Positions 25,441 to 33,406 of a stretch of DNA of 64,000 nt are shown piece by piece; the first letter of the stretch is position 1; each line of letters opens with the position of its first letter. The translations under genes were made by a program, and so were the position numbers. The DNA comes from Curtobacterium sp. VKM Ac-1395. Its GTDB lineage: Bacteria; Actinomycetota; Actinomycetes; Actinomycetales; Microbacteriaceae. The notes under the pieces were generated by a model. That model searched no databases and was not told the DNA's origin. It was given only the letters and a program-made list of their open reading frames with translations. The stretch covers positions 1 to 64,000 of the forward strand of contig NZ_JADKRX010000007.1 of NCBI RefSeq assembly GCF_015350975.1, given 5' to 3'.

Positions 25441-26984
25441 GTCGACAGGTGAAGGCGTCGAGGCCGCGTGGTGAGAATCGGAGGGTTCCATCGTTGCGGT
25501 GGCGAATCGTCGCGGCCGTAGCACTGCTGCTTGTCGCGACGAACATTGCCGTCGGTGCGGTCACCGTGGTCGCGTACAACAGTTACCTCGTGGGTCGACT
25601 CGACTCCGAGCTCGCAACCGCAACCCAACGCAGCAACGGCCGCCCGCAAGGCGAAACACCGGGCAGCCCACCCAGCGGAACACCGACGGCAGCACCGACG
25701 CCCGGCTCACCAGCGGAGGGGCCCGCCTCGCAGCCCGACCCGAACAACGCCTTCATCGGCGCGCCGGGACAGGCCGCGAACACCGTCATCGCGATCTTCA
25801 ACGACGGCACGACGGTCCTCGCCGGCTACACCGACGCCCAGGGCGAGCAGCACAGCCTCACGACGGCGCAGGAGCGCACGCTCCGCCACGTGCAAGCCAC
25901 TACGGCACCGGTCACGGTGTCGCTGGGGTCTCTCGGCTCCTATCGTGCTCAAGCCGCCACTGCTGACGACGACGTCATCATCACCGCACTCCCACTCGGA
26001 GACCTCCACGCCTCGATCATCCGGCTCCTGGTGGTCATCGGCAGCGTCACGCTCGCTGGTCTGCTGATTGCGGTGTGGGCAGGAGCGATGCTGGTGCGCC
26101 GCTCCCTGCGCCCTCTGGAACACGTCGCAGCGGTCGCCTCCGGAGTGACCACCCTCGACCTCGAACGAGGTGACCCCGACATCCAGGCCCGCGTCGCCGC
26201 GGCAGATCTCCGTGCGAACCGTGAGGTCGGTCAAGTCGGTACCGCACTGAACCAGCTCCTCGGACACGTCGCCCGTGCGCTCACCGTGCGCCGTGACGCC
26301 GAAGCCGGGATGCGGACCTTCGTTGCGGACGCCTCGCACGAGCTCCGTACGCCGATCGCCACAGTCCGCGCCTATGCGGAGCTCACCACTCGAACCCAGA
26401 ACCCGGACGACGTGCAGCGCAACGTCACACGCATCGGCACCGAAGCGATTCGGATGGGGAACCTCGTCGAGGAGCTCCTTCTGCTCGCGCGTCTCGACGC
26501 CGCGGCGATCGCTGACACTGCACCTGCTGTGCACGGTCCCGTCGACCTCACCGCGATCGTTGTCGAGGTGACGATGGACGCCCGGGCGACCGCGCGGGAT
26601 CATCGGTGGACGCTTCAGGTGGATCCGGAACCCATCACCGTCACCGGGGATGACGCGGAGCTCCGGCGGGTCGTGACGAACCTCCTCACCAACGCCCGCA
26701 TCCACACCCCGGCCGACACCGCGATAGTCGTCTCACTACAACGCGTGCGCGACGACGTGCGGTTCGTCGTCACGAACGACGGCCCGGCGATCCCCGCCGA
26801 GACACTGCCGACACTGTTCGACCGGTTCACCCGCGGCGAAGCTTCCCGGTCCCGCGAGTACGGCACCAGTGGGCTTGGTCTTGCGATTGTGCGAGCCGTC
26901 ATTGAGGCGCACGGCGGCACTATCCGCGTCGTTTCGGACCCCGCCCGCACCGCGTTCACCGTCACCCTCCCCGCAGGTCGGTGA
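25437..26984 (+). CDS. Sensor histidine kinase
   Basis: This kinase of about 515 residues has a helix near 25-45, an extracellular Pro/Gly-rich loop to about 200, then a second helix (LLVVIGSVTLAGLLIAVWAG), and a HAMP-like segment. The HisKA domain carries FVADASHELRTPIATVRAYAEL (split here around the phospho-His). The HATPase domain has N box VTNLLTNARIH, DGPAI and GTSGLGLAIV. The Pro-rich loop could be anchored in or sense the cell wall. GTG 25437 overlaps the regulator stop; a TTG start near 25493, with GGAGGG upstream, is also possible and would give a shorter N-terminus. Confidence 0.92.
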   Translation: MSRQVKASRPRGENRRVPSLRWRIVAAVALLLVATNIAVGAVTVVAYNSYLVGRLDSELATATQRSNGRPQGETPGSPPSGTPTAAPTPGSPAEGPASQPDPNNAFIGAPGQAANTVIAIFNDGTTVLAGYTDAQGEQHSLTTAQERTLRHVQATTAPVTVSLGSLGSYRAQAATADDDVIITALPLGDLHASIIRLLVVIGSVTLAGLLIAVWAGAMLVRRSLRPLEHVAAVASGVTTLDLERGDPDIQARVAAADLRANREVGQVGTALNQLLGHVARALTVRRDAEAGMRTFVADASHELRTPIATVRAYAELTTRTQNPDDVQRNVTRIGTEAIRMGNLVEELLLLARLDAAAIADTAPAVHGPVDLTAIVVEVTMDARATARDHRWTLQVDPEPITVTGDDAELRRVVTNLLTNARIHTPADTAIVVSLQRVRDDVRFVVTNDGPAIPAETLPTLFDRFTRGEASRSREYGTSGLGLAIVRAVIEAHGGTIRVVSDPARTAFTVTLPAGR

Positions 26985-26998
26985 CAGCCCGATGCGTT

Positions 26999-27005
26999 CT
27001 TAGAT
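26999..27005. promoter_or_regulatory. CTTAGAT heptamer before the GT2-GtrA gene
   Basis: This is the third copy of the heptamer found between the divergent GT39 genes, 46 bases before the GT2 start. A 7-mer in high-GC DNA is rare enough to be suggestive but does not by itself define a site. Confidence 0.3.
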
Positions 27006-27050
27006 CGAGCACAGCCGGCTGCTGCAATCCCCGTAACCCCGCTGCCGAGC

Positions 27051-28379
27051 ATGAGCAGCATGACGGAGACGAACCCCGCACTCGACATCGACATCGTGGT
27101 CCCCTGCTACAACGAGCAGAATACCCTCGCGGCACACGTCCGACGACTCCATGCGTTCTGCCATGCGACGTTCTCGCACAGCTGGCGGATCACGATCGCG
27201 GACAACGCCTCGACGGATGACTCCGCCCGCATCGCTGATGACCTCGCCGCGATGCTCCCCGAAGTCCACGCCGTGCACCTCCCGGAGAAGGGCCGTGGGC
27301 GTGCACTCAAAGCGGTATGGGGTACGTCGCCGGCGCGGGTCCTCGTCTACGTCGATGAGGACCTGTCAACGGACCTCGCCGCCCTCGAGCCCCTCGTCGC
27401 GCCGCTGCTTTCAGGCCACTCTGACGTCGCGATCGGCACCCGCCTCGCTGGTTCCTCCCGCGTTGTCCGAGGCGGGAAGCGTGAGTTCATCTCCCGCTCC
27501 TACAACCTGCTCCTCCGCACCACGATGGGAGTGTCGTTCTCAGACGCGCAGTGCGGCTTCAAAGCCATCACCCAAGAGGCCGCAGAGCACATCCTGCCGC
27601 TCTGCGAGGACAACGCCTGGTTCTTTGACACCGAGATGCTCGTCCTCGCCGAACACGCCGGCCTGCGCGTGCACGAGGTTCCCGTCGACTGGGTCGACGA
27701 CGTCAACTCCTCCGTCGACATCACCTCCACCGCAACCGAGGACCTCAAGGGCATGTGGCGGGTCTCCCGCGGCCTCGCGACCGGGCGCATCCCGATCACG
27801 CCCATCTACGCAGCGATCGGCCGGCAACCGTTCACCACTCCACCCGTCGGGATCCTCGGGCAGATGCTCCGGTTCGGAGTGATTGGTATCCTCTCCACGA
27901 TCGCGTTCGCGTTGCTCTACGCCGTCCTCCGCCCCGCACTCGGCGCACAGACCGCCGACTTCCTCGCACTCCTGCTGACCGCGGTCGGCAACACCGCACT
28001 GAACCGCCGATTCACATTCGGCGTTCGCGGCCGAACGGGCGCCGGACAACACCAGATACAAGGCCTGGTCGTCTTCGGTATCGCTTGGGCCATCACTTCC
28101 GGTTCCCTGGTCATGCTCCACGCGACAGCCCCCGGATCGCCGCACGAAGCGGAAATCGCCGTCCTCACCGGCGCCAACCTGGTGGCAACACTCGTCCGAT
28201 TCCTGCTCTTCAAAGCATGGGTGTTTCGCACCCGCCGCGAACCAGAACTCATTTGCCCCGCAAGGACGCCCGCCAGAGAAGCAAACACCGAACCCCTGCC
28301 GACGGCCACCGCGACGCCTCCCTGGGACGAGCGTCCGGGCGTCGAGCTGGTCCCGGACAGCCCCCGTCTCGATAGCTGA
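27051..28379 (+). CDS. GT2 polyprenyl-phosphate glycosyltransferase fused to a GtrA-like domain
   Basis: This 442-residue protein has an N-terminal GT-A domain of the DPM1/GtrB kind: DIVVPCYNEQNTL, ADNASTD, VYVDEDLSTD (nucleotide-sugar and metal binding) and CGFKAITQEAA. Residues about 265-400 form a GtrA-like four-helix domain (MLRFGVIGILSTIAFALLY, VGNTALNRRFTFGVRG, ATLVRFLLFKAWVFR). Such fusions put a sugar on undecaprenyl phosphate and are thought to flip it across the membrane. The neighbouring GT39 enzymes would use the product. The first ATG at 27051 lacks a strong ribosome site; ATG 27060 is equally possible. Confidence 0.9.
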   Translation: MSSMTETNPALDIDIVVPCYNEQNTLAAHVRRLHAFCHATFSHSWRITIADNASTDDSARIADDLAAMLPEVHAVHLPEKGRGRALKAVWGTSPARVLVYVDEDLSTDLAALEPLVAPLLSGHSDVAIGTRLAGSSRVVRGGKREFISRSYNLLLRTTMGVSFSDAQCGFKAITQEAAEHILPLCEDNAWFFDTEMLVLAEHAGLRVHEVPVDWVDDVNSSVDITSTATEDLKGMWRVSRGLATGRIPITPIYAAIGRQPFTTPPVGILGQMLRFGVIGILSTIAFALLYAVLRPALGAQTADFLALLLTAVGNTALNRRFTFGVRGRTGAGQHQIQGLVVFGIAWAITSGSLVMLHATAPGSPHEAEIAVLTGANLVATLVRFLLFKAWVFRTRREPELICPARTPAREANTEPLPTATATPPWDERPGVELVPDSPRLDS

Positions 28380-28409
28380 CTGGCTACCAGGCAGCTTGTC
28401 TGAGGGTCT

Positions 28410-28622
28410 TCAGTCGGCCATCCGCTCGGGGCGTTTCTGTCGTGCGAACTCGGCGGTCCGATCCGGGCCGCGCCAGACTGTGACGATGCTCCACGCGACA
28501 GCGGTCGGCGGCACGGTGAGGATCGCACCGATGATCCCGGCGGTGACGGTACCGATAGTGAGGGCGATGAGGATCACGAGCTGATGTAGCTTCAAGGTGC
28601 GGCCCATGACGACGGGTTGCAC
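28410..28622 (-). pseudogene. C-terminal fragment of an AI-2E (PerM) family transporter
   Basis: The 70-residue frame starts with GTG and reads QPVVMGRTLKLHQLVILIAL, then TAGIIGAILTVPPTAVAW. This matches the last two helices of AI-2E/PerM family permeases, where a Q-PxxMGR-L-LHP motif leads into IxGxxLAVP. The first 80 percent of such a protein (about 350 residues) is missing: upstream in-frame sequence is unrelated and stops within about 20 codons. It is most likely a relic of a deleted transporter gene. The charged tail is intact. Confidence 0.7.
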
Positions 28623-28770
28623 TTCACCTAGTTCGGAGCTTGGGTGGCGCAGTCTCGAATGGGGTGTCGGGGGTGTTCATCGGCGGGTGGCGCCTTTCAC
28701 TGGGGCCGATCGTGTCGGTGCCACGAAGGACTGTTCGTCCGGGGTGGCACCGACACGGGTTCGGGTTGGT

Positions 28771-29412
28771 TCAGTTGCGGGCGAGGTTCGCGGCGTCGTG
28801 GAACCGGTCGACCTTGCGGTGGTACCGCATTCCGGCGAGACCGCCGAGGATGGCGCCGACGAGGGTCACGACCGCGACCGCGAGGATCCCGACGATGCTC
28901 GCGGCGATGTTGCTGCCGTCGACTGCGTCCGTTGGGAGTGTTCCGAGCTTGGAGAGCGCGTCGAACTTCGCGCCGGCGATCGCGCCGATGATCGCGAGGA
29001 TCACGGTGACGATGATCGCCCACAGCCAAACGGCGACGCCCTGCTTGATGCCGGAGAATCGTGCCATCCGACCGGCGACGTAGCCGCCGGCGTAGTAGCT
29101 GATCAGCAGGATCACGAGCAGGATGATCGTTCCGACGATGCCAGACGTCGCCGGGTTGTTCGCGGCGTCGTTGGCGGCGTTCTGTGCATCCCCGTTGCTG
29201 CTGAGGATGGCGGCTCCGATGCCGGACAAGATCGCGAGGAGGAGCACGGTCAAGCCGGTTGCGGTGAGCCAGCCGAAGAACGCGACGCCGAAGTGCATGC
29301 CGCCGAACTCGTCCTTTTGCTGCTCACGGCTCGAGCGTGCGACGCTCGCGCCGGTGTCACCAGGTCGCGGCGCCGGGCGGGACCCGGCGTCGGGTCCGAG
29401 ATCGGCGCTCAT
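28771..29412 (-). CDS. Four-to-five-helix membrane protein, YrzE-like
   Basis: This 213-residue protein has a charged N-terminus (to about residue 40) followed by about four to five membrane helices: FFGWLTATGLTVLLLAIL, IVGTIILLVILLISYYAGGY, VWLWAIIVTVILAIIGAI and SIVGILAVAVVTLVGAILGG. The GGYVAGRMARFSGIKQGVAVW loop recalls YrzE/TIGR04086-like proteins. Its ATG overlaps the stop of the PRC-barrel gene by four bases, so both are translated together. Function is unknown; the context is envelope stress. It is the last intact gene of the stress block. Confidence 0.7.
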   Translation of the reverse strand: MSADLGPDAGSRPAPRPGDTGASVARSSREQQKDEFGGMHFGVAFFGWLTATGLTVLLLAILSGIGAAILSSNGDAQNAANDAANNPATSGIVGTIILLVILLISYYAGGYVAGRMARFSGIKQGVAVWLWAIIVTVILAIIGAIAGAKFDALSKLGTLPTDAVDGSNIAASIVGILAVAVVTLVGAILGGLAGMRYHRKVDRFHDAANLARN

Positions 29413-30359
29413 CGGGTGCCCTCCGCGTCGATGTCGCTACGCCGACCGGCCGTGGTACCGGCGGAGCCGTCGACGCCGTCGAACTCGATCTGCTCCTTGC
29501 GGACCTCTTCGGTGACCTCCTGCTGCTCGGTGACGGTCTCGGTGTCGAGTCGGATCCGCTCAACCGGGACGGTCTCCTTGTCGGTGACCACTTGATCCGC
29601 CATCAGCGTGACCTCGTGCTCTTCCTCGGTGAGCTCACCGCCGGACATTGCGTCGCCGACGTTCGCCTCGGTGATGGGCTCACGGGTGACGTGGACCTCG
29701 TCGTGGCTGACGGCGACGTTCTGCGTCTGCTGCTCGGTGACGATGTACTTCCGGAGGCGGGCCCGGCCAGATTCCTGCTGCCGTGTCCCGACGTGCAGTC
29801 GCTCTTCGGAGCGGGTCATCGCGTCGTCGGTGTTGGCGCCGGAGGTGTCGTGGCCGACGTCACCGGACTCGTCCCGATCGGTGCTGTCGAGGTTGGAGCG
29901 CGACGTCTCAGCGTCGTAACCGGTGGTCTCAACATCTGCGCCTTCGACGGAACCGGGAAGTTCCTGAGCGCGGTCAGTGTCCTGGTCGTAGACCTGCTGT
30001 GACTGGTTCTGCTGCCTAGTGTCCTGGTCCGCGTACGGGTCGGTCATGCCGTAGTGGCGGTACAGGTCGGCTTCCTGGTCGATCTCGAGCGACCCGTCGG
30101 TGTCGTTGCTGTGCGGAGCGTTCTTGACCTGGTCCTTGGTGTACGGAACCGTGACGTCGTCGCCGTTGGCTGTGGCGTGCTCGAGGGGGACGAAGGACTC
30201 GCCGCCGCCGAACAGGCCGGTGCGAGCGGTGACCCACTCGGGATCGCCGGTGGCGTCGTTGAGGTAGATCTGGCCGATCTTGCCGATCTTGGTGCCGTCC
30301 TGGCCGATGACGTTGCCGCCGTGGGAAAGCAGCGTGTCGAGGTCGTTCGTGGTGATCAT
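29409..30359 (-). CDS. PRC-barrel protein with YsnF/AvaK-type DUF2382 domain
   Basis: This 316-residue soluble acidic protein has an N-terminal PRC-barrel-like domain (about 1-90: NVIGQDGTKIGKIGQIYLN, GDPEWVTARTGLFG, then a switch to an Asp/Gln-rich linker). The C-terminal DUF2382 repeat region (about 185-300) has heptad-like stretches such as LRKYIVTEQQTQNVAVSHD, VHVTREPI and TVPVERIRL. YsnF-type proteins are general-stress proteins in Gram-positive bacteria. It is coupled to the following membrane-protein gene. The start ATG 30359 fits the PRC-barrel start (MITTNDLDTLL). Its placement behind the Asp23/AmaP block supports a stress role. Confidence 0.85.
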   Translation of the reverse strand: MITTNDLDTLLSHGGNVIGQDGTKIGKIGQIYLNDATGDPEWVTARTGLFGGGESFVPLEHATANGDDVTVPYTKDQVKNAPHSNDTDGSLEIDQEADLYRHYGMTDPYADQDTRQQNQSQQVYDQDTDRAQELPGSVEGADVETTGYDAETSRSNLDSTDRDESGDVGHDTSGANTDDAMTRSEERLHVGTRQQESGRARLRKYIVTEQQTQNVAVSHDEVHVTREPITEANVGDAMSGGELTEEEHEVTLMADQVVTDKETVPVERIRLDTETVTEQQEVTEEVRKEQIEFDGVDGSAGTTAGRRSDIDAEGTR

Positions 30360-30660
30360 GTGGATGTCCTGTCGGGTAAGGGACGGCCAGCGTTGGTCGT
30401 CGGGAAGCGAGATGCACGTAGCGGCGTACGTCGAACGCGTGGGTGCTGCGCAACACAGCCGAAGCGTCGGGCTGCGAAGGAGAAGGACCGGCCGCGGGGA
30501 CTAGGCGGGCCGGATCCGGTCGATCACGGAAGATCTATGGCGTGCTGACATGGTGCGAGCGGCCCGGTGATAACAGGCCGTATTTCCAGTGTCCATCGGT
30601 AGCTGCGTGGTCACCGTGTGTCACGGCGGAAGCTACTCCGCCGGGAGTGTGATTGCCCTG
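30360..30660. other. Intergenic region without a supported gene
   Basis: This gap of 301 bases lies between the PRC-barrel gene and the end of the AmaP-like gene. It probably holds the promoter of the PRC-barrel gene and the terminator of the Asp23 operon. I saw no convincing hairpin with a T-run and no coding frame. Confidence 0.5.
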
Positions 30661-31266
30661 CTACTGCAGGCGGGTGGTCTTCGCGGCGCGCGCGCGGAGG
30701 CCGCCGGAGACCTGCACGAGGGCGGGAACTTGGAATCCCAGCAGCAGATCCAGTGCCGTCAATGCGCTTTCGATGGTGTTTGCGACGTCCTTCGGGGACA
30801 CGCCGCGGCGGGCCGTCGCAGACACTTTCAGCACGTTCGTACCGTTGACGTCGTACGTACTGACGTTCGCTGCGACGATGTCGTCCCGGTCCGCGAGGGC
30901 CTGCTCGAGGGCGTCCTTCGCGACCGTGGACTTCACGATCGTGGAACCATGTTCGGTTGTCTGGTCGGAGAACAGCTCACTGGTGTGGCCGTTGCCCTGA
31001 CGGATGATGAACACCAGGAGCAGGATGACCAGGAGCAGCAGCAGGGCGAGCGCTGCGACGGCCAGCCAACTGGCGCCGGTCGTCAACAGCGGTGCCGCAG
31101 CGAAGGCCCCGTCGACGTTCTTTGACACGGTCGGCGCGTTGCTCTTCCACGCCGATGTCACCGATGGGACGACGGCGAGGACGATCGTCGCTGCGCCGAT
31201 GATGAGCAGCAACAGCCCGATGATGAAGATGATGGCGCGGTTCAGCCCACGGTTGGTGGTGTTCAT
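30661..31266 (-). CDS. AmaP-like membrane anchor of Asp23 proteins
   Basis: This 201-residue protein has two membrane helices near the N-terminus (IIFIIGLLLLIIGAATIVLA and WLAVAALALLLLLVILLLVF) joined by a 40-residue loop. A cytoplasmic domain follows with VAKDALEQALADRDDIVAANVSTY (reported here only as a motif region, residues about 125-145) and DVANTIESALTAL. AmaP anchors Asp23 at the membrane in firmicutes; this gene has the same size, topology and neighbours. Its ATG overlaps the preceding stop by four bases. It ends the five-gene coupled operon from 32867. Confidence 0.75.
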   Translation of the reverse strand: MNTTNRGLNRAIIFIIGLLLLIIGAATIVLAVVPSVTSAWKSNAPTVSKNVDGAFAAAPLLTTGASWLAVAALALLLLLVILLLVFIIRQGNGHTSELFSDQTTEHGSTIVKSTVAKDALEQALADRDDIVAANVSTYDVNGTNVLKVSATARRGVSPKDVANTIESALTALDLLLGFQVPALVQVSGGLRARAAKTTRLQ

Positions 31267-31841
31267 GCGCCGACCTTCCCGGTCTTCTTGACAGTGATCT
31301 TCGATCGGAGCTTGGGCCGCATCCCGTAAGCGTCGAGTTGCTGATCGACAGCGTCCTTGATGGGAGCGGTGTCCGATGTCGTTCCCGAAGACGGCGTGAC
31401 GTCCACGACCGCTCGGTTGTGGAACACCGAGACGTGCGTGTTGTCGGGGTCGGTGCCGCCGGCGTACGCGGCATGCCGGGCGAGCGCTGCTGCGATGACG
31501 TTGTTGTCCACGACCGTCACCGCGCGATCGGTTTCGATGACGTGGCGTGCGCGGCGGCCAGCGGTCAAGGACGCGATGACCAAGACCAATCCCACGATCG
31601 CCAGGACGATCCCAGCGGCGAGGAGAATCCCGTACGGCAATGTCGCCGCAGACACGATGGACTGTTCCGCGTCGGTCGGTGCAACGAGCAGCGCGGGCTG
31701 TCCGATCATCGACAGCACGATCTCCGTTCCGAGCCACACTGACACGAGGATCAGGATCACCGCGAGGGTGATCGCGAGGGCCGAGCGGGGCGAGTGCGTC
31801 TCACGGCGGGCGATGCGTCGGTAGATGCTGGTGGTGCTCAT
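31263..31841 (-). CDS. DUF6286-like two-helix membrane protein
   Basis: This 192-residue protein has a basic N-terminus, two helices (about 22-48: LAVILILVSVWLGTEIVL; about 72-98: LPYGILLAAGIVLAIVGLVL), then a cytoplasmic domain rich in beta-strand signals (VTVVDNNVIAAALARHAA, VSVFHNRAVVDVTPSSG). The size and position in an Asp23 operon fit the actinobacterial DUF6286 proteins, although I name that family from memory. It overlaps both neighbours by four bases. It probably forms a membrane complex with Asp23 and the AmaP-like protein. There is no enzymatic motif. Confidence 0.7.
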   Translation of the reverse strand: MSTTSIYRRIARRETHSPRSALAITLAVILILVSVWLGTEIVLSMIGQPALLVAPTDAEQSIVSAATLPYGILLAAGIVLAIVGLVLVIASLTAGRRARHVIETDRAVTVVDNNVIAAALARHAAYAGGTDPDNTHVSVFHNRAVVDVTPSSGTTSDTAPIKDAVDQQLDAYGMRPKLRSKITVKKTGKVGA

Positions 31842-32239
31842 CGAACGCGCCTGTTCTCTCTGATGTGCACACCGGTGATCTTCACGATTACCCTGGTCAC
31901 CGTGGATCCGGTGAGCTGCTGCACTCGGGTGCGGATCTGTTCCTGCGCCAAGCGAGCCCGGTCAAGGACAGATCCGCCCGACTGGGTGAGCGCCGTCGGC
32001 TCATCCATGATCCGGATCAGCGATGGAACCCCGATTGGAGTACTGACCAGCAGCGACAGATGACCAGCATCGTCCGTGAGATCGGTGCTGATCTTCCCCG
32101 CGGGTACGTGCAGGGCGTCCGCGGTGACGGCGGTGACGACCCGGTTGAGGGCGCGAGGGGCGATGCGGGTCCGGCCCGGGGCGGCCGAAGCCGCCCCGGT
32201 GCTGGAACTAGCCGGTTGCGCCGGTGCGGTGAGGGTCAC
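31838..32239 (-). CDS. Asp23/Gls24-like small protein (divergent)
   Basis: This 133-residue soluble protein has an Ala/Ser-rich N-terminus (about 1-25), then a domain with IAPRALNRVVTAVTADAL, LSLLVSTPIGV and IRTRVQQLTGSTVTRVIVKI ending in TGVHI. The pattern (helix, two strands, helix, then a V-x-V-x-I strand) is that of Asp23/Gls24 domains, though sequence similarity is weak. It overlaps the DUF2273 gene before it and the DUF6286-like gene after it by four bases each. It may pair with the canonical Asp23 of the same operon. Confidence 0.62.
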   Translation of the reverse strand: MTLTAPAQPASSSTGAASAAPGRTRIAPRALNRVVTAVTADALHVPAGKISTDLTDDAGHLSLLVSTPIGVPSLIRIMDEPTALTQSGGSVLDRARLAQEQIRTRVQQLTGSTVTRVIVKITGVHIRENRRVR

Positions 32240-32427
32240 GAGGATGAGCCCTTGCCGCGGACCATGTCGAGCAGTCCCTTGGCGTCGAGCTTGCCCTCGA
32301 TGATCCGGCCGATGAGGGCACCGATGACCATGACGACCAGCACCAGGAGGAACGCGCCAAACCCGAATGCGATCCAGGTCAGCACGAGCGTCGCGGCGAC
32401 GGCCATGCCGATGGTGGTCGGGGTCAC
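32236..32427 (-). CDS. DUF2273-like small membrane protein
   Basis: This 63-residue protein is mostly two adjacent hydrophobic helices (MAVAATLVLTWIAFGFGAFL and a second from LVLVVMVIGALIG), then a short basic tail KGLLDMVRGKG. The size and the G-R-I-I-E-G-K-L-D motif fit DUF2273, which accompanies Asp23 genes in many Gram-positive bacteria. The start is GTG 32427, which overlaps the Asp23 stop (GTGA), and its own stop overlaps the next ATG. It probably helps recruit the Asp23 complex to the membrane. Confidence 0.75.
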   Translation of the reverse strand: MTPTTIGMAVAATLVLTWIAFGFGAFLLVLVVMVIGALIGRIIEGKLDAKGLLDMVRGKGSSS

Positions 32428-32867
32428 TTGACGCGGCTGTCGTCGGAGTCGTCGTCGTCGTCGGACGGGATGTAGACGTCGGCGATGGTCACGTTGATCT
32501 CGGCGACCTCCATGCCCACGATGTCCTCGATGGCCTTCGACACGGCGGAACGGACGTCGTCCGCGACGTCCTGCAGCGACACCGGGTACTCGGCGGTGAG
32601 GGTCACGTCGACGGCGACCTGGGTTTCGCCGACCTCGACGGAGATGCCCTGGGCGTGGTTCGTCTGGCCGACTCGGTCGCGGAGCGCCCCGATGGCACGG
32701 CCGGCGCTGCCGCCGAGGGCGTGCACGCCGCGGACCTCGCGGGCGGCGATGCCGGCGACCTTGGACACGACGGCGTCGTTGATCTCGGTCTTCCCGGTCT
32801 CCACCGACTGCGCCGGGCTGGCGGTCTTCGGGGCAGCGGTTGCCGGCGTGGGGGTGAGGTTCGACAT
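32424..32867 (-). CDS. Asp23/Gls24 family envelope stress protein
   Basis: This 147-residue protein carries a canonical Asp23 domain. The N-terminus is low-complexity (to about 25); then come INDAVVSKVAGIAAREVRGV and HALGG. ISVEVGETQVAVDVTLTAEY and VADDVRSAVSKAIEDIVGME follow, and VAEINVTIADVYI precedes an acidic DDDDDSDDSR tail. Asp23 is abundant at the membrane and protects the envelope under alkaline or other stress in staphylococci. AGGAG lies seven bases before ATG 32867. It is the first gene of a tightly coupled five-gene operon. Confidence 0.92.
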   Translation of the reverse strand: MSNLTPTPATAAPKTASPAQSVETGKTEINDAVVSKVAGIAAREVRGVHALGGSAGRAIGALRDRVGQTNHAQGISVEVGETQVAVDVTLTAEYPVSLQDVADDVRSAVSKAIEDIVGMEVAEINVTIADVYIPSDDDDDSDDSRVK

Positions 32868-32977
32868 GGTGTCTCCTGGGGTCGTAGTCGGCTCTCTGTT
32901 GAGAGCCGTTCACTCAAGAGACGGACGAGGAGACCTGTTCGTCACACCGGCACGAAAAACTTCCCTCCGAAGCTTTC

Positions 32978-33406
32978 TCAGCCGCTGACCCGGGCGATCG
33001 TGAGCGTGATCAGCGGCTGGTCGGCTGTGCCATCCAGTGGGTCAGTGGTGCCGCTGAGGTGGTCGGCGAGGAGGTGACGGATCGAGGTGCAGAGTTGCTG
33101 CAGCACCAGGGTGGGGGTCACAGTCGTGTCGATCCCGATCGACGCGCGTACGGCGGTGATACGACCGTCGGTGGCATCAACGGCTACAAGGTCCGGAGTT
33201 CCGCCAGCGGCGTCCCGAAGCGCCGCGACGGCACCGGAGAGCAGCGGAATGTGTCCGGCTGGCGGATACAGCTGCACAACGCCTGGCGTGGCACGGATCA
33301 TGGTCACGATCGACATGGAGAACGCATCCTCCCCCATGTCCACGGCGTGGGTTCGCGCATTCGGGTTCATCACGTCATCCGTGTTCGTCGAGTCGCTCAC
33401 GCTCAC
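32978..33406 (-). CDS. Asp23-like protein of the sigma-factor operon
   Basis: This 142-residue protein has a polar N-terminus, then FSMSIVTMIRATPGVVQLYPP, LLSGAVAALRDAAGG, a strand region (VRASIGIDTTVTP) and a C-terminal IRHLLADHLSG helix ending in PLITLTIARVSG. The order of helix and strand and the V-x-L-Y-P-P entry resemble Asp23-type domains, although no motif is diagnostic. Its ATG overlaps the 33403-34104 gene by four bases. It is the third gene after the sigma factor, and a 110-base gap separates it from the Asp23 operon. Confidence 0.62.
   Translation of the reverse strand: MSVSDSTNTDDVMNPNARTHAVDMGEDAFSMSIVTMIRATPGVVQLYPPAGHIPLLSGAVAALRDAAGGTPDLVAVDATDGRITAVRASIGIDTTVTPTLVLQQLCTSIRHLLADHLSGTTDPLDGTADQPLITLTIARVSG

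Noticed and set aside
30661..31737. A 358-codon frame starting upstream of the AmaP-like gene
   Set aside because: The first 157 codons are Arg/Gly-rich and antisense-like or out of frame with the DUF6286-like gene; the real start is ATG 31266, which overlaps the preceding stop by four bases.
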